Source of the DNA: Favolaschia claudopus
Taxonomy: Eukaryota > Basidiomycota > Agaricomycetes > Agaricales > Mycenaceae
DNA: 64,000 bases
NCBI GenBank assembly: GCA_037176885.1
Contig: JAWWNJ010000124.1
Coordinates: forward strand, 1-64,000
Direction of reading: 5' to 3'
The notes beneath the pieces were generated by a model. The model searched no databases. It was not told the origin of the DNA and saw only the letters and a program-made list of their open reading frames with translations. The position numbers and the translations under genes were made by a program. Below, one piece after another: positions 22,082-32,059 of this stretch. Numbering within the stretch: position 1 is the first letter of the stretch; the number at the start of each line of letters is the position of its first letter.

Positions 22082-22197
22082 GGGGGGAGGAAAAGAAGTT
22101 GACGTACGAGAACGTACAGCAAGTTTGATTGGCGAAAAGTAACGAGAAATTCTCGCACTTCGCAACGCGCCGTTACCTCCGCATATATAGTTTAGGT

Positions 22198-23857
22198 AGG
22201 CCCCCGGTCACTACACGTCTATCCCGGCAGTCATCGGAATTTGGTGGATTTGGTGATCGTCGGAATCCTATGGACAGCCACTGGATCCCAATGAATATAC
22301 GCCTCTTTGGATTCCAATGGGCAGGTCTTTGATTTTACAACAGCTCCCCATCTAACGCCAATGCTCGGTCCTTGATTGTCTATGGGTCGTTTCGGCTGCC
22401 TGGGCCCTTCCCGAGGGTGAAAAAATGCGAAAAAAAGGGGGGAAATATAGAAAAAAAGAGGCTTTTTATTTGAATGGTAGCATCTTTTACATTTATACAG
22501 TGTACATATGTGCTACGTTGAGAGATCTCATGACGATGCAATAGTACCTAACGATGGGGACTTTGGGTAGAGCGAATGGATGGTAGAGGAGGTAGCGAGA
22601 CGGGATATTTGTTCATTAAGAAAAGAAAAAGGCAAGAACGACGACATGCACAAGTCACCTATTCAGGAGAGGAGGACAGACGACTAGAGACGACTGAATA
22701 TGAACTTGCGCTGAAAGGTCTTCCTCTAAGTCTTGAAGCCTCGATGCACCCCTCGGCCAGGCCACATATACAGATATGATATTGACTTGAGCCAAAGACT
22801 CCGTTCGACGACTTGAGGCGGAAGGAGAGGGATTGAGCGAAAGAGAAGGCAAAGGAGTGGGGGGAAAAGGCAGAAAGAAAAGTTACGACATCTACGTGGC
22901 AAGTGCGGTTGTTTGGTTACCGTCGGAGTTTGAATGACTTGGTTAATTTCTCGCGTTGCTTTTGGTCTCAGCGAACTCGACAATGTCAGTGTTTTCCCGC
23001 TGGTTTCGAATTGCTCCGCCGTCTGTGCTGCACACCAATATGTTATTCCTCATTACAATCAAATGATAACACGGCTTTTGCAGGCGCTTGAAAACTGATG
23101 CAAGTGCAGTAGGCGGCAAGGCGGGCGACACATAATCATTCTAGATCTAAGGGGGAGGGAAAATCAGTCGTAAACCTTTTGAGTATGTACGGGCATATAG
23201 ACAGTCTTATATATGAAGTGCTTAAAGCGCATCATGTTCAAAAAAGTCTCCATCATAGCTCGCTTATAGAGGCAAATTGAGCCTTTGGAGTCTCCAGACA
23301 AAACTTACAGCAAGCCCATTGGATTGCAGTGAGGCGTACATTCATTTGAATCATGTATGCGATTGATTGAAAGCCGAGTGAAAAATCATTGGATTCCTGT
23401 AGGTGTCAATCCCTATCAAATTCCGGTGTCGGGCGGGATAGCCGTGTACCATATAGGTCCGTAGGTTTCATAGAGTAAAACAACGGCCAATTTCAGAGGT
23501 CTATTTCGCGAACCAGCCATAGATTTTGGATAGCTGGGCCGACGCAGCTGCTCTAAACTAAGCGTTTCCTGAAAAAAATCACCTTTTCTGACTCCTCTAG
23601 GGCGCCATCAATGCCAAAAAATAGAGTAAATAGAGCCACTGTGCAGTCAAAGTATCATGAAATTCCTCATGTTTTTCGCGACGATTCATTAGAAAGTTCA
23701 CAAAATGAATTGTCACGAAATTCATGATGCGCTCTTCACTGAACTCGCTTAGTTTTTCAAACTGAAATTTGATTTTCACCGTTTGCCAAAATGCTCTAAT
23801 CAGTCGAAAATCCGGAAATTCTACCCTACGGACCTATATGGTAGTGACCGGGGGCCT
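22198..23857. mobile_element. Non-autonomous DNA transposon with long, imperfect inverted ends
   Basis: The outer ends share AGGCCCCCGGTCACTAC inverted (22198-22214, 23841-23857). Just inside, about 130 bases of the left side match the right side at 23320-23460 inverted (CTATCCCG, CGGAATTTG, AATGAATATACGCCTC, CCAATGGGC). The body from about 22500 to 23430 recurs in direct orientation at 54604-55530. No transposase is visible. Confidence 0.6.
22500..23430 (+). repeat. Dispersed 0.9-kb repeat, copy 1
   Basis: Colinear with 54604-55530 at roughly 80 percent identity by eye, e.g. GGGGACTTTGGGTA, CCATCATAGCTCGCTTAT, GAAAGCCGAGTGAAAAATCA and GTCAATCCCTATCAAATTCC. Coding frames are not conserved between the copies, so the repeat is probably non-coding. 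Confidence 0.75.
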
Positions 23858-23949
23858 GTTTAGGTGTTCGCTAGCGCGATAGGCGTTGGCCTCGTGGGTA
23901 GGAGTTCGGGCGGTTAGCCGAGCGCCTATGCTACTAATCGTGTATGTAC

Positions 23950-24138
23950 TAACAGAATCTGAAAATGCGCGGAAGGCGCAATAACCTCAGTCTCCCGCAA
24001 TGTGGGATGAAAGACTGAGGGTGGTGGACAGACGAGCACGGTTTATATGTAAGAAAACAAGGCTGTACGATAAGTATCAGAAATCTATCAAGGGCCGGAG
24101 CGGCGGGGCGGCTACCCGGAATAATTCATATTCTGACA
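23950..24138 (-). mobile_element. Solo LTR
   Basis: 189 bp read on the minus strand from TGTCAGAATATG to CAGATTCTGTTA, with matching inverted ends, flanked by the 5-bp direct repeat TGTAC (23945-23949 and 24139-24143). A TATAAACC box-like word and a GC hairpin (CCTCAGTC...GACTGAGG) lie inside. No internal region is present, so it is an LTR left after LTR-LTR recombination. Confidence 0.7.
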
Positions 24139-24843
24139 TGTACTCCCTCGCGGCATATTAGCCACTATTTGTAGGACTCATGGGTGCATCTAGGCGAACA
24201 ATGTTGGGGGCGGATATTAAATGTGCATCTGGACCGCCATAGAATACAGACTGCCAGCGACAATATCGACAAACCCCAACGCGCCTTGCAAGTCAAGTTG
24301 AGGCCACTCCAATTGGCCACAAATCTTCACAAATGTGCGCAGCTCCAAGAGAATGTCACGAACAAGAGGAAGGCCGCGATCAAGGCCCAGGATGCATTTC
24401 AGAAGGATTGAAGCGGACGAACGGCTCTTTTGCATTTAGGTTCAGGTTCATGGCTCTAACATCTCAATACAATGTGAGCCAAACACAACGAAAAAGCGAC
24501 GGTAGAATTGGATCAAGTGGATGTCATGCCATGTTATTTGTCATATTGCCACTCTACATCCTCCGACACCCTCCAACGGGTGTCAAACGGGCATACCCAA
24601 CAGTCCCGTCACCGTGCGAGGTGAAGCTGGACTAGTCTCGTAAACAAGACTTTATAAACTTTTTTGAAGACAGTCGTTCAAACGTATACAAACATATTTT
24701 GAGGCTCAGAGGTCTACCGGTATGCTCAGAGGTATCGAAAGTAGGAGAGTTTCCCAATTTGGCACGGTTTCCAAATGGAGTGAATTTCAAACTCCGCAGT
24801 GATCGATGTCGCTCCTCCACGGGACCCCTTAACGAATCCGTGA
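24139..24843. other. No recognisable gene
   Basis: This lies downstream of the bHLH gene. Frames at 24184-24411 (plus) and 24333-24635 (plus) have no known motif; part may be the 3' untranslated region of the bHLH gene. Confidence 0.3.
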
Positions 24844-25325
24844 CTAAAGCTGGACATTAGGCCAATCGCCGTCAAGCCACTGTAAGTGAAGTCCTTCTTC
24901 GCCCCCGTTTTGCCTGCGCGCTGGCTCTTTAAGCGGTACCACCCCCGCGCTTGTTCGCCAGTCATTGACCTCGGAGCGCAAGATGGCCAGCTCATTGTCC
25001 ATGATGCGCATCTCCTGAGCGGCGAGCTCAGTTTGATCCTGTGTAGCTCGTATGTGTGCGATAGCGGAGTTGATGATGTCAATTCTGGTTGGCGGACGGT
25101 CTGGGGGGACCGGAAATAGCAAGCTGGAGAGTTCCTAAGCCTGTAGGTGAGAATTTGTCTGCAAGACAGCTTCCCTGGACTCACGAGCAAGGCCTTTGTC
25201 AAATCTACCCGGCGCTGCCGCTCGGCGGCGTTGTGAAGCTCGCGGCGCGCCTGCTTTCTGTCGGCAGAGGACGGTACACGATCAGGCCCACTTCCGATCA
25301 TTGTGTCTTCACGGAAAAGATTCAT
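24844..25325 (-). CDS. Basic helix-loop-helix (bHLH) transcription factor, two exons
   Basis: Exon 1 is 25325-25185, the intron is 25184-25135 (GTGAGT...CTTAG), and exon 2 is 25134-24844; about 143 residues. The start is the first ATG of the frame (MNLFREDTMIG). The basic region reads RRELHNAAERQRR, with the H-N-x-x-E-R pattern that contacts E-box DNA. Helix 1 is VDLTKALLELSSLL, the loop is FPVPPDRPPTR and helix 2 is IDIINSAIAHIRA. Splicing at CTTAG is required to keep helix 1 in frame, which supports the model. After helix 2 a glutamine/glutamate-rich stretch (QTELAAQEMRIMDNELAILR) could extend the dimer as a coiled coil. Such proteins act as dimers in the nucleus. The target genes are unknown. 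The frame is intact, so this is the best candidate for a living host gene in the window. Confidence 0.78.
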
Positions 25326-26955
25326 TCACAAATTGTAGCGAACTAGTCGGGCTCATCTGAGAGGGTACGGCAAGAGGCAAGGGGCGAACTGTCAAGCGCC
25401 ATCAGAAATAGACCATTGCAGTATGTTCGTGCTTGTCGCACCCACCTACACCCATAGTGTTCCACAATCTCGCTCAAAATTGCCATGAGTCCTCTGGTTA
25501 TGACGACTTGACTACTTTCTACTGATATTCTGAACCGAAGTTGAACCACATTGGATGCAGTATGCTCATGTTTGTCACTATGGTTGATCCAGCGTCGTTG
25601 CAGGTTGATAATCCGATCAGCTGGGTGTTATTTGCCCACAGCCACAGTGTTACTTGCCACTTTCCATCACTTTCTTCTGTTCCCTAGCTTGCGGATGTTT
25701 TGAGTACTCAAAAAGTTGTGGAGATCTAGTTTAAGTATGTAGGCTTAGTTCTGTCAAGTTATTTTGCGCAAAATGAAGCGTTTTTCGGCCAGGTAGCGAA
25801 ATGGCTACTGTACATACTAACATGGGCGCTTGGCAAATAACATGATTGATGCCATCAATTGACACACCATCGGCGTCTATTTCCTCTTTTGCCTCTTCCT
25901 CGCCGCTCTCCTCGTTTCCTTGCGGCCAAAACCAGATTCTCTCGCCACAATTCAACACAATCAACTACCACTGCTGTCTGCCCCCACCCTAACACAATGA
26001 CAATGTTTCAGGTGACGGAAATGGAGCAGCGCAATTAGAGGAAAATAGAGTTCGTGGCATTGGCACGCCGGGCAAACCAAAGTCGGTGATTCGGAGGAAG
26101 CTCATCTTGAGCAAGTTCAAAGTTATTGCGCAGGTACATGAGTATTACACTTTCTCTCTGTTCTCTTGCACCGATCACACCTCAGCTCCGACACCGCGAG
26201 CCGCAAGAAAGAAATGTCGCAGCTGGGATTCCTGTCATAGTTGTCTAGCAGTCTACATACATCTTGTGTTAGCCAGAATTGTAATAGATTCAGCTTCAAT
26301 TCAGGACATACTTGTGAGCACAAACTCGAGGCAATATATATTATAAGTAGTCATTAGCTTCACGTTGCTTGATTGAAACCTCTTCCAAGCAACAACGAGT
26401 GTTTCTACTTCCTCTATACCTTCTCCCTTTTCTCCCCCCTTTCCCTTTCTTTTTCTCTTTTTTCCGTCACGGGACCCAGTAAATACATTGAAAAAAAAAC
26501 CTCGTTGCATTCAATTCTGTGTATCTGAGCTGGGATCAATCTTCTATTGTCTTGGGACTATTCGAGAGGCATACCCTGACATTTTTGTGTATAAAACTCG
26601 AGGAAGTGTGTTGCGTTCGCGGAATAGAGGATGGCGACAAACACGAACATACTGCAATGGGTCTATTTCTGATGGCGCTTGACCGATCGCCCCTTGCCCG
26701 TCGCCACGAAAAATCGGTCATTCCGAGGCTTTTCTGCGCTCATGGCTTATGTCTGTTGTCGGCAGCAAAAATATCAAGTTTATCAAGTTGAAAGAAAGGG
26801 GAGAAAGGGGGAAAAAGAGGGAGACTATTGCATATATCTGAAGCCTGTTCCGTTGGTTTTCCGTGCCAAATTTTGCCTCTCAGAAGCTCTAGAAAATCGA
26901 TCCGAAAAGATATCAAGTTCTTCTGTTGGCAGACTGATCCCAGAAATTAAAACTA
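25326..26955. other. Unassigned sequence with a 70-bp inverted repeat
   Basis: 25372-25447 recurs inverted at 26635-26703 (shared core CGAACATACTGCAATGG, then TCTATTTCTGATGGCGCTTG). A diverged third piece (GCAGTATGCTCATGTTTGTC) sits near 25557. The ends could bound a 1.33-kb non-autonomous element, but there is no clear target duplication and no gene inside. The upstream part may include the bHLH promoter. Confidence 0.4.
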
Positions 26956-26998
26956 CAGCTGTTTTACGGTTTTTGTCCGGTTTTTGATGTGGTGGTGG
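26956..26998. repeat. Single end of the CAGCTGTTTTACGG MITE family
   Basis: After TA the sequence CAGCTGTTTTACGGTTTTTG...CCGGTTTTTGATG is identical for over 30 bases to the terminal repeat of the MITE at 59495-59768. The opposite end is not visible in the next 2 kb. Confidence 0.65.
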
Positions 26999-27177
26999 GC
27001 AGCGAGGGCTTTTGATGGGCCATCAATCAGCCGGCGATTACTTGTATTCCGGGAAATTGATGGTTAAACCTTGTTCCCCTTCGTTTTGCACAATGGTGGG
27101 CGGGATTGAGCTGGAATGTAAGGTAATTGGGGTAAAAAGTAATTATTAAATATGGTAAATATTGTGCTGCAATAAAT

Positions 27178-28926
27178 TTAATCAGTCTCCTCCATCTCCA
27201 CGTCTTCCTCCTCCCAGTGCTCGTGCGCTTCAGCTACAGAGGAGCCTCCATCGTCTGAGACATCATCTGAATCAACAACCTTGGGCTTGGGTTGCGCTTG
27301 GGCTTTGAGCAAGCTCAAATGATCAAGGAATGCCTTGGTGAGTGCCTGCTGTTTCATTGCGAGGGTTTTCAGCGAGGTCTTCGTCGGAATATCGATTTTC
27401 TTGGTCTTGCCCGAGTTCCACATGCGCCGTAGCTTGTCGAGCTGGTCGTCGAGCTTTGCGCGCGTCATTCCATGGAAGCAAATCGCGTCGACAGATTGAA
27501 TGAGAGGCGTGGCATCCAGCCTTGATTGGATCATGGCTTCTTTCGCCGCCTTGTCTGCTTTCGCCTGCTCTTTCTGAGCCACGAAACGCGCGTCGTACTG
27601 CTTCTGCATCTCCCTCCTCTTCTTCTCCAACCCCTCCTTGTCCAACACTCGAGCAACCCGGATTATGTGCGCGTGGTCTTCAGAAGGGAGGAACTGTTGT
27701 GCAAACTCGTACGTCCTATTTCTTTGATACATCGTGAGGCCGTTATAGGTGTGAAGCGCCGCCGTAGAGTTCTCGTGAAACCATACAATCAACGCCCCGA
27801 GCGCGCCCTCGTTCCTGTCGTTTGTCGGCGGCAGCCAGACGCGTTCGCGCTCGCTATCGCTCAAGCCATCAATCACGCCGCCTGGCGCGTACTCGGAAGA
27901 AAATCGAATCCACGTCGCGATGGCACCCTCGAGGAACTTGGAGAAGATCTCCTGAAGGTGAGGAAGCTTTCCTGACGCGTACAACGCGTTGATCTGGCTC
28001 AGAAAGGCTGTATCCTCGGGTACCTTCCCATCGAAAGTCGCCAGCGCAAAAGTCTCGGCATCCAAGTCCATGTACAGCTCCGGATTGTCGATGAGGGCCT
28101 GGCAGTGGTCGCGTATATCCTGGTGGAGTGGCCCCAAGGTAATCGCATTCAACGCAATTTCTGCCTCGTCCTTTCTGACAGCGCGCATATAGGGAGCTGA
28201 GATTGTGGTGTGGTATAATGCGAGTGCTGCGAGTTCGGTGAGCGTCGGACCGTCGTTCAGCCCAGCTGAGACGTTCTTCTCAATGTTCGTCCAGGTTTGC
28301 GCGTCCTTGCGAATTCGGATTACGTCGAGAAACCGCCGATACGCATCAACATGTGCAATAAGCTCAACTGCCGCCTCGCCATGGCTTCCGAAGCGCGTGT
28401 TGTTGGTCTGAGGGAAGCGTTTGACGTATTCGACGTCCCGATGTTGCTCCATAAACAGCTGGTGAGCATCCCCTTGTCCACGTTTGTCGAGCGCATTATT
28501 AAAAACGGCCCCAGCCAGTGCCACGAGTTTGGCACCGCCAAAGGATGCGTCTTCGAGACGCTTCGCGTCCTCCTCGGTGATGGGTTTGTCTCCTTCCTCA
28601 GGATGCAGGATTTTTCTGACCGCCTGCGCAGCGTCCTCGTTGGCGAGGGGGATCGGGCGAACATTGAGCGTTGCCCAGTGATCGTTCATTGCCGCATTGC
28701 CGCCTTTAAAACTGTTATTATCCTTGTGCATGCAGCACCCGGTCCAAACGAAGACTTTGAGCAGGCTGCGATCGCTGTCAGGCAGCGCATTGAATGCCGT
28801 CTCGCCCAGACTCCGCACTATGGCCTTGACTGTTGCAAGATCGTGGGCAGCTTTCTTGGCAAACGGTAAGGCGTTCCATGCCTCTAAGCTGAATTGGTGA
28901 CGACAGCGAGCCTCTTTCGGCTTGGT
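27178..28926 (-). CDS. Transposase-like protein of unrecognised family (C-terminal ~580 residues, 5' end open)
   Basis: The frame is open from 28926 (after a TAA) to the stop at 27178 and lacks a convincing ATG near its 5' end (RCRHQFSLEAWNALPFAKKA then LATVKAIVRSLGE), so earlier exons are missing or unseen. Notable blocks: LLKVFVWTGCCMHKDNN followed by SFKGGN; TNNTRFGSHGEAAVELI; LPPTNDRNEGALGAL; a basic Lys/Glu helix (LEKKRREMQKQYDARF); and an acidic tail (HWEEEDVEMEETD). The C-x2-H pattern followed later by T-R-F-G-S resembles the C-x2-H and T-R-W-x-S blocks of hAT-type RNase H-fold transposases, which suggests a DDE-like enzyme; this is inference. No terminal repeats could be assigned. A CAGCTGTTTTACGG MITE end lies about 180 bp beyond the stop. 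Confidence 0.55.
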   Translation of the reverse strand, partial: TKPKEARCRHQFSLEAWNALPFAKKAAHDLATVKAIVRSLGETAFNALPDSDRSLLKVFVWTGCCMHKDNNSFKGGNAAMNDHWATLNVRPIPLANEDAAQAVRKILHPEEGDKPITEEDAKRLEDASFGGAKLVALAGAVFNNALDKRGQGDAHQLFMEQHRDVEYVKRFPQTNNTRFGSHGEAAVELIAHVDAYRRFLDVIRIRKDAQTWTNIEKNVSAGLNDGPTLTELAALALYHTTISAPYMRAVRKDEAEIALNAITLGPLHQDIRDHCQALIDNPELYMDLDAETFALATFDGKVPEDTAFLSQINALYASGKLPHLQEIFSKFLEGAIATWIRFSSEYAPGGVIDGLSDSERERVWLPPTNDRNEGALGALIVWFHENSTAALHTYNGLTMYQRNRTYEFAQQFLPSEDHAHIIRVARVLDKEGLEKKRREMQKQYDARFVAQKEQAKADKAAKEAMIQSRLDATPLIQSVDAICFHGMTRAKLDDQLDKLRRMWNSGKTKKIDIPTKTSLKTLAMKQQALTKAFLDHLSLLKAQAQPKPKVVDSDDVSDDGGSSVAEAHEHWEEEDVEMEETD

Positions 28927-29686
28927 TTATGCGCCAATACGTGTTTTATGCCCCAATCTTCAATTCCATCAGAGTGAATTCTCCGGCTTTGCCCAGTTCC
29001 CTCTGATCCGCGCGGTCACTTAGATTCAAAATTCAAAATTGGAAAATCTAGCTTGAAGGTGTTCAAGACATGGATTAATATATTGTTTTCAGCGCCCCAC
29101 CCGTTTTTTTCAGTGCTCCTGCTTTCCAGAATTTTGCTCACCATCCCGCTGTTTGTGGAGAAGCGATCGTGACTAACTCAGCGGCATAACAAACCCCAGA
29201 ACTTTCGACCCAAGAAACCTGGTCTAGTGGCCTCGACTGCACCACCAGGATTGAGCCGATAACCTTCGATCGGGTGGATAATGCACGATGCAGCAGAGTC
29301 AGGCGTAATCGTGGACGGTTGGGTGAGATAACAGAAAAAAAAAAATTGCAACTAATATCCTCACAGACTCCGATTGTTCCTCAGGGCCTATTCCCCGGCT
29401 GCAAGTGAATGAAGAGAGTCCGATTTTTAGTTGGGAGGAGAGGACGCGGACAGAGTCAGAAATCCAGAAATTGAAGAAATTGGGGTCAGATGGGACACGT
29501 ATTGGTCATGTGTCAGTCGTCTTGTCCAACCTTGGCTCTCCAACAGCGAATGTATTCGGAAATCCTCGCCACGGACTCTACAGGGACCATGCTATCAGGA
29601 GCGACACATATTACAGCCCACTTCCATGGTGTGAAACATAGGTCGTTTGCGTTTATGTCTAATAGTAAAATCACCTGCAGGAGCTA
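28927..29686. other. No recognisable gene
   Basis: Plus-strand frames at 29405-29690 overlap in three phases and show no domain. A Gly-rich coding stretch that fits the NLR gene starts at about 29687. Confidence 0.3.
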
Positions 29687-31709
29687 GGGGCGGCCCCGGT
29701 GGACCAGGAGTTCGTTATGGGGGCCAAGGAGGGTCCGCCCAGGGCCCTGTGGTGAAGGCCGACAATGTAAACTTCTACGGTAAGTCATTGCTGTACACCG
29801 CAAGCCGCTCCTGCTGAGTATTGCGTCCACCTCTGTTATCAAGCTTTAGATCCAGTGTTGGTGCGAAGATCTTGTTTCGTCCTGTTTCGTGGGGTGGCTG
29901 AGATCTTGCTAGGCGTATGCCTCGTCACTATTTGCTCCTATGGCTCTTTTCAATGCGGACGCAGCCAATGGGGAGTCGAGACGAGCCTGCACACCGGGCA
30001 CTCGCGTAGACCTGATGAGCAGACTCCAACAGTGGGCACTCGACACATCTCCAGACAGCTCGCCCATCTTTTGGCTCTCTGGTCTGACTGGCACTGGGAA
30101 GTCCACAGTTGCGTACACGTTATGCGACGTTTTGCGGCAGACAGGCCGTCTTGGCGCTTCGTTTTTCTGCTCTCGAAACAACGAAAAGTCTTGATCCCGC
30201 GCATCTATAATCCCAACTATCATCCGACAACTCCTTCAGGTCGACAAATGTTTCGCAAATTCCGTCCGTGACGTGGTTTTCGACCACGTGATTCCAGACC
30301 CTGCTCTCCACGTCCCAGAACTTCTTATCACTCCTTGGTTGCGTTCACGTGCGGAGACTCACTCATCCTTGGTGGTGGTCATTGATGCACTAGATGAAAT
30401 CGAGGGCAGTGAGAATGGCCCTCACTTCATCAAACAAATCATCCAGGCGTGTTCCATGTCTGAGCCCCGCTTTTGTGGGCTCAAGTTCTTTGTCACTAGT
30501 CGCCCCCATCCCCACATAGTCGAAGAGTGCAACCACATCAAAGGGAGCGCAGTCTATCGTATGGAACAGATCACTGCAAAGGAGGCGTTCGACGATGTTG
30601 AACGCTTTATTGACACCGAGCTCTCCCACTTGAACCCCGCAGACCGGAAGGACATTACTACCAAGTCGGCCGGGCTCTTCATCTTTGCGGCGACCGTTGT
30701 GCGCCATCTGCGTCCCCCCAATCTTCCGTTGTCACGGATACAACAAAAGAACCGACTCAAGAGCTTTGACCCAACGACCACAGACGGTGAACACCCGTCG
30801 CTCATTGCGTCTTTGTATAGGGAGATACTGGCCCAAGTCTTCTCGCACCGTGGAAGTGAGGTGGAGATGAGTTGCGGCGAAATTAGATGCATTACCATAT
30901 AAGGAAATTTTGATCAAACCAACCTTAGGAGGGCGAATCATGGATGTTATAGGTAGCTTAGCTGCGGATATTGCTAGTACTGGGTGTTAAATGTCTGTAG
31001 ATGTTTTAAATCTCAAGAGAAAGGGGCAGTTTCCTTTGCAATTGGCTAACTTTTATGGTACTCATTGGACTGTTTCTGACCAGATTTTCAAGTAGACAAC
31101 CGGCTTGAAGTGTGCATACATATCAGGCTCGGTGATGTTGTCACGTCGGTGGCATTCTCGCCCAGCGGTACCCAAGTGGTGTCTGGGTCACGGGACAAAA
31201 CCGTGCGGATCTGGAACGCCAGCACAGGTGCCGAGGTGGCCAAGATGGAGGGGCACCACGCCTCGGTCTGGTCGGTGGCATTCTCGCCCGACGGCAGCCG
31301 AGTGGTGTCAGGCTCGGACGACGAAACCGTCCGGATCTGGGACGCCAGCACAGGTGCTGAGGTGGCCAAGATGGAGGGGCACACCGCCTGGGTCACATCA
31401 GTCGCATTCTCGCCCGACGGCAGCCGAGTGGTGTTGGGCTCCAACGACGAAACCGTCCGAATTTGGGATGCCAACACAGGTGGCGAGGTGGCCAAGATGG
31501 AGGGGCACCACGCCTCGATCTGGTCGGTGGCATTCTCGCCCGACGGCAGCCGAGTGGTGTCGGGCTCGGACGACAACACCGTGCGGATCTGGAACGCTAG
31601 CACAGGTGCCGAGGTGGCCAAGATGGAGGGGCACACTGCCTCGGTCTGTTCGGTGGCATTCTCACCGGACGGCAGCCGAGTGGTGACTTTCTCGACTTTT
31701 ACGCAATAA
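29687..31709 (+). pseudogene. NLR-like NACHT-WD40 gene, disrupted
   Basis: A Gly-rich stretch (GARGGPGGPGVRYGGQGG, then KADNVNFY) ends at a GTAAGT donor near 29780, typical of the N-terminal side of basidiomycete NACHT proteins (from memory). The NACHT NTPase begins at about 29940: CTPGTRVDLMSRLQQWA, P-loop GLTGTGKST, Walker B LVVVIDALDEIEG, and FFVTSRPHPHI. A TGA at 30192-30194 interrupts the frame. After YREILAQVF at about 30840 a 234-bp repeat (30870-31103) replaces the expected linker. From 31110 four complete and one partial WD40 repeats follow, each about 42 residues (SVAFSPDGSRVVSGSDDETV, RIWDASTGAEVAKMEGH), ending at 31709. Fungal NLRs are signal-transducing NTPases linked to non-self recognition. 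This copy cannot make a full protein. A hAT element starts 110 bp after the last repeat. Confidence 0.85.
30870..31103 (+). mobile_element. Mariner-type repeat inserted in the NLR gene
   Basis: It starts AGTTGCGGCGAAATTAGATG with CATTACCATATAAGG after it and ends CAACCGG. It is colinear with 19512-19701 and shares its start with 15847. The right terminal repeat is absent, so the insertion is 3'-truncated or was followed by a deletion that removed NLR linker sequence. Confidence 0.65.
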
Positions 31710-31837
31710 AATGATGCGTGTTTTTACAAAAGAAATGGATCGCCAAACAGCTTTGATCGATTGTCTGGGCACCATTTTACCGTCAAGACCCGAGCCCGGT
31801 GTGATCTATAGCAGCAGCTTAATGTTGCCGTTACTCA

Positions 31838-31962
31838 GAAAGTCGAGTCTCGACTTGAAAAGTCGACTTCGGGAAGGACTCGACTCGACTCGACTCGACT
31901 TGGGTGCACCCAAGTCATTTGAAGTTGCTCGAAGTCGACTCGAGTCGCTCAAGTCGGCCGAT
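31838..31962. repeat. Left subterminal CGACTT array of the hAT element
   Basis: Dense copies of AAGTCGA, GACTCGACTCGACTCGACTT and AGTCGACTCGAGTCG in both orientations. The matching array at the other end is 37460-37590. Such arrays bind hAT transposases (family knowledge). Confidence 0.75.
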
Positions 31963-32059
31963 TTCTGTACAAATTGACAGGAGATGATATAAGCACATTC
32001 GAGGTATAGGTAACATAGGTAGAATGTAGTAACATATCGGCAGGATGTAGAAATGATAA

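Noticed and set aside
27178..28926. Assignment to the Kyakuja-Dileera-Zisupton (KDZ) transposases
   Set aside because: The blocks I recall for that group were not seen; the hAT-like resemblance is better but still unproven.
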